DNA of 26,007 nucleotides from Paracoccaceae bacterium. GTDB taxonomy: Bacteria; Pseudomonadota; Alphaproteobacteria; Rhodobacterales; Rhodobacteraceae. The stretch spans positions 1 to 26,007 of the forward strand of contig JALVEX010000293.1 of NCBI GenBank assembly GCA_027030435.1, given 5' to 3'. The notes below the pieces were generated by a model, which was not told the origin of the DNA, ran no database searches, and worked only from the letters and a program-made list of their open reading frames with translations. Positions 22,442 to 26,007 of this stretch are shown one piece after another. A program made the position numbers and the translations under genes. Each line of letters begins with the position of its first letter. Position 1 is the stretch's first letter.

Positions 22442-23251
22442 TCAGAAATCGACTGTGACGCCGGGCAGATTGAGCGCGCCGATCAGATCGCGCAATTCCT
22501 GCCGCGCCGCCACGTTCGAGATGTTGAGCCGTTTCACGCCGATATCGCGCAGATCGAGAAGCGTAAGCCCGCGGGGGAAGAGCTCGCGGAAGATCACCCG
22601 CTCGGAAAAGCCGGGCGCCACGCGAAAGCCGATCCGGCGCGAGAGCTTGGAAAGCGCGGCTTCCATCTTTTCCTTGTTGTGCATTCGCTGGGGTGGCACG
22701 CGGTTGCGCACCAGCACCCAATCGATGGGCGGCAGCCCGGCCTGGGCCCGCAGTTGGCGGGCGTTCCAGACCATTTCGGAATAGACGGAGGGGCCGAGCA
22801 CCTCGCCCGTATCGGGATCTATATGCGCCAGCAGATCGAAATCCACGAAGCTGTCATTCAGCGGCGTGATCAGCGTATCGGCCAGCGAATGGGCCACCTG
22901 GCTGAGGCGGGTGTGGGAACCGGGGCAATCAATCAGGATGAAATCGCTTTCGGGCTCGAGCTTCGCGACAGCGGCCGAAAGGCGGTGATCGTAGATGTTC
23001 TCGCCGGGTTTGAGGTGGGATTTGTCGATCTGCGGCAGATCAATATAATCGGGTGTGGCAAGATCGATCCCGTGCTTCTCGCAATAGGCCCTTCGGTTTT
23101 CCACATAGCGCCCGAAGCTTCTTTGCCTGAGATCGAGATCGAGCGCGCCCACCTTGTGGCCCATGCGCGCCAGAGCGGTCGCGACATGCATGGATGTGGT
23201 GGATTTTCCCGATCCGCCCTTCTCGTTTCCGACAACGATTATATGTGCCAC
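22442..23251 (-). CDS. mipZ: Division plane positioning ATPase MipZ
   Basis: A 269-residue ParA/MinD-type ATPase. In alphaproteobacteria MipZ binds the ParB-origin complex and forms a gradient that keeps FtsZ at midcell. The deviant Walker A motif is KGGSGKST (11-18). DLDLRQRSFGRYVENR (about 38-53) and DFILIDCPGSHTRLSQVAHSLAD are characteristic of MipZ. It starts with GTG at 23251. The start lies right beside the inverted repeat at 23254-23268. DUF3775 follows. ParB is not in the window. Confidence 0.93.
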   Translation of the reverse strand: MAHIIVVGNEKGGSGKSTTSMHVATALARMGHKVGALDLDLRQRSFGRYVENRRAYCEKHGIDLATPDYIDLPQIDKSHLKPGENIYDHRLSAAVAKLEPESDFILIDCPGSHTRLSQVAHSLADTLITPLNDSFVDFDLLAHIDPDTGEVLGPSVYSEMVWNARQLRAQAGLPPIDWVLVRNRVPPQRMHNKEKMEAALSKLSRRIGFRVAPGFSERVIFRELFPRGLTLLDLRDIGVKRLNISNVAARQELRDLIGALNLPGVTVDF

Positions 23252-23253
23252 GC

Positions 23254-23268
23254 GATAACCCCGTTATC
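23254..23268. promoter_or_regulatory. Perfect inverted repeat next to the mipZ start
   Basis: GATAAC-CCC-GTTATC, a 6-bp perfect palindrome with a 3-base centre, ends two bases before the GTG start of mipZ. On the mRNA the centre GGG is part of the only G-rich patch that could act as a ribosome-binding site. It may be an operator, or a hairpin that limits mipZ translation. Confidence 0.45.
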
Positions 23269-23383
23269 CTGATCCATGAGCCCGAATGGGTTTGCGCCAC
23301 TATATGTGGTAGGATGAGCCATTGGAAGCGGGGATTGGCCCTGCGAGGCCGCAAAGCGGCATTTGTGCAAGAGAGGATATTCA

Positions 23384-23548
23384 ATGAAGATGGCAGCGCT
23401 TTCACCGATTGCCGCCCTCCTGGCCCTGGCCGCCTGCGTGCCGCCCGAACCGCCGATCCCGCCGACAGACGGCCCCTGCGGCCCCGGTGCCTGGGAAATC
23501 GAACAGACACCGGAAGGGCCTCTGTGCCATCCCAAAGGATGGAAATGA
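23384..23548 (+). CDS. Very small lipoprotein
   Basis: A 54-residue predicted lipoprotein. The signal MKMAALSPIAALLALAAC ends in a LAAC lipobox with the lipid-carrying Cys at 18. The mature part is short and Pro-rich (VPPEPPIPPTDGPCGPG), with two further Cys that could pair. It has no known family that I can name. GAGAGGA lies before the start and a strong terminator follows the stop, so it is a complete one-gene unit facing away from mipZ. Confidence 0.65.
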   Translation: MKMAALSPIAALLALAACVPPEPPIPPTDGPCGPGAWEIEQTPEGPLCHPKGWK

Positions 23549-23551
23549 AAA

Positions 23552-23577
23552 CGCCGCCCGGCGGGTTGCGGGCGGCG
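23552..23577. terminator. Bidirectional intrinsic terminator
   Basis: CGCCGCCCG (23552-23560) pairs perfectly with CGGGCGGCG (23569-23577) around an 8-base loop. On the minus strand TTTT follows the stem, a standard intrinsic terminator for the rpmE end. On the plus strand a pyrimidine-rich TTCCTCTTT follows and it can end the lipoprotein transcript. Confidence 0.8.
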
Positions 23578-23603
23578 GTTCCTCTTTCGGAAAGGGATCA
23601 GGC

Positions 23604-23825
23604 TCAGAAGCCGAGGCCCTCGTATTTCTTCTTGAATTTCGAAACCCGGCCGCCGGCGTCGGTGAGGCGGGTGCCGCCGCCCGTCCAGGCGGGGTGCACG
23701 GTAGGATCAATGTCAAGCGCCAGCACGTCGCCTTCCTTGCCGTAGGTCGAACGCATCTCGATGATTGTGCCGTTGGTCAGCTTGACCTTGATCATGTGGT
23801 AATCGGGGTGGATGTCTTTTTTCAT
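23604..23825 (-). CDS. rpmE: 50S ribosomal protein L31
   Basis: A 73-residue large-subunit protein, MKKDIHPDYHMIKVKLTNG onward. There is no cysteine at all, so it is the zinc-free form, typical of alphaproteobacteria of this kind. GGAGCCGGGACC precedes the start. It follows rplS by 12 bases and is the last gene of bluB-rimM-trmD-rplS-rpmE, before the terminator at 23552-23577. Confidence 0.96.
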   Translation of the reverse strand: MKKDIHPDYHMIKVKLTNGTIIEMRSTYGKEGDVLALDIDPTVHPAWTGGGTRLTDAGGRVSKFKKKYEGLGF

Positions 23826-23837
23826 GGTCCCGGCTCC

Positions 23838-24233
23838 TTACGCCTCGGCCTCGGCCGCTTTGGCCTTCTTGGGCTTGTAGTGGGTATCTTCCGCGATCCG
23901 GGCCGCCTTGCCGCGGCGCGAGCGCAGATAGTAGAGCTTCGAGCGGCGCACACGGCCGCGGCGCACCACGGTGATGCTCTCGATATTGGTGGAATAGAGG
24001 GGGAACACGCGCTCCACGCCCTCGCCGAAGGAAATCTTGCGCACCGTGAAGGAAGCATCGATGCCGTCGCCCCCCTTGCGCGCGATGCAGACGCCTTCGT
24101 AATTCTGCACCCGCGTGCGGCTGCCTTCCGTCACCTTGTAGCCAACGCGGATGGTGTCACCCGCCTTGAAATCGGGGATTTCCTTGCCAAGCTTCTTGAT
24201 CTGCTCGGCTTCGAGTTCTGCGATCAGGTCCAT
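23838..24233 (-). CDS. rplS: 50S ribosomal protein L19
   Basis: A 131-residue protein at the 30S-50S interface. MDLIAELEAEQIKKLGKEIP, then FKAGDTIRVGYKVTEGSRTRVQ, and RRGRVRRSKLYYLRSRRGKAARI are typical. The frame is open to 24251, but the ATG at 24233 is where family homology begins and AAGGA lies eight bases before it. A C-terminal Ala/Lys/Glu-rich tail (KPKKAKAAEAEA) is common in this lineage. Placed between trmD and rpmE. Confidence 0.96.
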   Translation of the reverse strand: MDLIAELEAEQIKKLGKEIPDFKAGDTIRVGYKVTEGSRTRVQNYEGVCIARKGGDGIDASFTVRKISFGEGVERVFPLYSTNIESITVVRRGRVRRSKLYYLRSRRGKAARIAEDTHYKPKKAKAAEAEA

Positions 24234-24286
24234 CGCCTTCATCCTTTTCATGCTCGCGGTTTGATCCGCGAAGGTTGCTCGCGCCC

Positions 24287-25126
24287 TCAGAGCTCTTGGT
24301 CTTCTTCCGGGTCCCCATCGTGATGCGTACGATAAGCCCGCCAGAGATCAGGTCGTCTTTCCCTTGTCAGCCTTTCGGCCATTTCCTTGCGCCAGCGGGA
24401 GATGTTCGCGTGATGGCCCGAGAGAAGCACTTCGGGGATCGCACGGCCACGCCAGACGCTCGGCTTCGTGTATTGAGGATGTTCAAGCAAAAAATCCGAG
24501 AAGGATTCCTCCTCGGTTGATGCCTGATTCCCAATCACGCGCGGTATAAGCCGCACGCTCGCATCAATCAAGGCCTGAGCGGCAATCTCTCCGCCCGTCA
24601 GCACGAAATCCCCGAGGCTCACCTCCTCGATCGCGTATTCCTCGAGCACGCGCTCGTCCACACCCTCGAAGCGGCCGCACAGGAGAGTGATGCCCTGTGC
24701 GCGGGAGAACCGCTCGGCCATCTTCTGATCGAAGCGTTTGCCGCGCGGTGAAAGATAGATGATCGGCCATTTCTCCCGATCTTCGGGCGTGCCGCGCATG
24801 GCCTCGTCGATCGCCTCGCCCAGCACATCGGCGCGCATCACCATGCCGGCGCCGCCGCCGGCGGGGGTGTCGTCCACATTGAGGTGCCGGCCGATGCCGA
24901 ACTTGCGCAGCGGGATGGTTTCGAGCTGCCACAGCCCCATCTCGAGCGCCTTGCCGGTGAGCGAAAGGCCAAGCACACCGGGGAAGGCTTCAGGGAAAAG
25001 GGTGATCACGCGCGCACACCACGCCCCCTTGAGGCGCTTTGGCTCGCTCATCAGATCGCGCGGCTTCAGGCTGGCGCTGATCGTCTTGCGGCCGTGGGAG
25101 CGGGCCGGTTTCTTCGCATCAGCCAT
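24287..25126 (-). CDS. trmD: tRNA (guanine-37-N1)-methyltransferase TrmD
   Basis: A 279-residue SPOUT methyltransferase that makes m1G37 in tRNAs and prevents frameshifting. ARVITLFPEAFPG starts the fold near residue 38. DDTPAGGGAGMVMRADV, LLCGRFEGVDERV and the knot segment LGDFVLTGGEIAAQALID are intact, as are EESFSDFLLEHPQYT and GHHANISRWR. The first 35 residues (SHGRKTISASLKPRDLM) form an extension that is common in Rhodobacterales. It starts eight bases inside the rimM end. Confidence 0.96.
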   Translation of the reverse strand: MADAKKPARSHGRKTISASLKPRDLMSEPKRLKGAWCARVITLFPEAFPGVLGLSLTGKALEMGLWQLETIPLRKFGIGRHLNVDDTPAGGGAGMVMRADVLGEAIDEAMRGTPEDREKWPIIYLSPRGKRFDQKMAERFSRAQGITLLCGRFEGVDERVLEEYAIEEVSLGDFVLTGGEIAAQALIDASVRLIPRVIGNQASTEEESFSDFLLEHPQYTKPSVWRGRAIPEVLLSGHHANISRWRKEMAERLTRERRPDLWRAYRTHHDGDPEEDQEL

Positions 25127-25649
25127 CTTTCACGATCCCTTCCGGCGGATCGGCGATCACCCGCCCGGCAGCCAGATCCACGGTGGGAACAGCCGCGCGA
25201 GTGAATGGCAGCAGGATCGTATCGCCCCCGGCGGGCGGGCGGATCTCCAGGAGATCGCCCGCGCCGTGGTTGGGCACGGCGATGATATGCCCGAGCGGCC
25301 GGCCGCCGGTATCGAACACCTCGAGGCCGATCAGATCGGCATGGTAGAATTCGTCGTCCGGCAGGCTCGGGAGAGCCGCGCGCGTGGCATGGAGGCTGGT
25401 GCCGCGCAGGGCGTCGGCCTCTTCCTTCGTGCGGATGCCCTCGATGCGGGCGGCAAAGCCGTTCTTGATCGGGCGGGTGATCGTGAGGCGGAAATCGCGC
25501 TGCCCGGTTTCATCGAGGAGCGGGCTGTAATTCGCGATATCCTCCGGGGTTGCGCAGAAGCTCTTGAGGCGCACTTCGCCGCGCACCCCATAGGCCCCGG
25601 CGATGGCGCCGACGCAGATAAGCCTCTCTTCATCGCTCCGATCCGCCAT
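25119..25649 (-). CDS. rimM: Ribosome maturation factor RimM
   Basis: A 176-residue 30S maturation factor that helps fold the 16S 3' domain and binds S19. ICVGAIAGAYGVRGEVRLKSF opens the N-terminal RimM domain. EFYHADLIGLEVFDTGGRPLG and the GDLLEIRPPAGGDTILLPFTRAAVPTVDL stretch form the PRC-barrel domain. It overlaps trmD by eight bases and follows bluB by six, so all are probably one transcript. The usual upstream neighbour rpsP is not seen between rimM and the window edge. Confidence 0.95.
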   Translation of the reverse strand: MADRSDEERLICVGAIAGAYGVRGEVRLKSFCATPEDIANYSPLLDETGQRDFRLTITRPIKNGFAARIEGIRTKEEADALRGTSLHATRAALPSLPDDEFYHADLIGLEVFDTGGRPLGHIIAVPNHGAGDLLEIRPPAGGDTILLPFTRAAVPTVDLAAGRVIADPPEGIVKDG

Positions 25650-25655
25650 GCTGTC

Positions 25656-26007
25656 CTATCGCTCCTCGATCTCGATACCTGCCGCTCGCCGCTCCCAGCC
25701 GAGGCGCTCGAGCTCGGGGGTTTCGCCCGTCGCCTCGGGCCAGCCGATACAGAGATAGGCCACCAGCCGCCAGCTTTCCGGCACATCAAGATCGGCTGCG
25801 AGGCGGGCGGGATCGAGGATCGAGACCCAGCCCACGCCGAGCCCCTCACTGCGCGCCTTCAGCCAGAACTGGGTGATCGCCGCCACCACCGAATAGCGGC
25901 GCATCTCGGGCATCGTGGCCGCGCCGAGCCCGGCGCCCTTGGGCGTTTCCTCATCGCAGAACACGGCAAGCTGCACCGGGGCTTCGCGCATGCCCGAGAG
26001 CTTCAGT
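25656..26007 (-). CDS. bluB: 5,6-dimethylbenzimidazole synthase BluB, C-terminal part (partial)
   Basis: The last 116 codons of a minus-strand gene that begins beyond the right edge. BluB is a nitroreductase-fold enzyme that converts FMNH2 and O2 to 5,6-dimethylbenzimidazole, the lower ligand of vitamin B12. The visible part contains MREAPVQLAVFCDEE, MPEMRRYSVVAAITQFWLKARSEGLGVGWVS and VAYLCIGWPE, typical of the family. An internal ATG at 25991 should not be taken as the start, since the frame stays open upstream (LKLSG). rimM starts six bases after the stop. Confidence 0.85.
   Translation of the reverse strand, partial: LKLSGMREAPVQLAVFCDEETPKGAGLGAATMPEMRRYSVVAAITQFWLKARSEGLGVGWVSILDPARLAADLDVPESWRLVAYLCIGWPEATGETPELERLGWERRAAGIEIEER

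Overview
The window looks like chromosomal DNA from a GC-rich alphaproteobacterium, most likely Rhodobacterales or a close relative. This rests on a MipZ-type division ATPase, the rimM-trmD-rplS-rpmE order, DUF6494 next to mrp, and a DUF3305/DUF3306 formate dehydrogenase cluster. I see no rRNA, tRNA, CRISPR array, insertion sequence or prophage. Genes are tightly packed, often with ATGA overlaps.

Region 1 (1-2409): a minus-strand operon of DUF6494, the Fe-S carrier Mrp and the start of a biotin/lipoate ligase family gene, and facing away from it a secreted monoheme cytochrome c.

Region 2 (2520-14392): a respiratory formate dehydrogenase locus. A large multi-[4Fe-4S] protein reads leftward. 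Facing it are DUF3305, DUF3306, a TorD-family chaperone, a tiny Tat-signal protein, FdhA (Tat-exported, Cys active site), FdhB and FdhC (cytochrome b). After fdhC come two extra genes, a NarI/DsrM-like membrane cytochrome b and an HdrD/DsrK-like Fe-S protein, then a one-domain rhodanese. The two extra genes suggest a second membrane redox module tied to formate oxidation.

Region 3 (14401-16983): a convergent tungstate ABC transporter (tupB-tupC-tupA), fitting a tungsten form of the formate dehydrogenase. Its upstream region carries an inverted repeat with a 10-mer, TTTTGTCGCA, that also occurs upstream of torD. A shared regulator is possible.

Region 4 (16984-21927): a spermidine/putrescine-type ABC transporter (binding protein, ATPase, two permeases). 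Both permeases are extended. PotB has an extra N-terminal two-helix segment written in unusually AT-rich codons. PotC has an extra C-terminal helix, a charged Ala/Lys/Arg/Gln segment and a disordered tail with three copies of FGSVFDPGN. I consider this tail and the HdrDE-like module the most novel content.

Region 5 (21965-26007): housekeeping genes. They are DUF3775, mipZ, a small lipoprotein, rpmE, rplS, trmD, rimM and a partial bluB. No rpsP is present beside rimM within the window.
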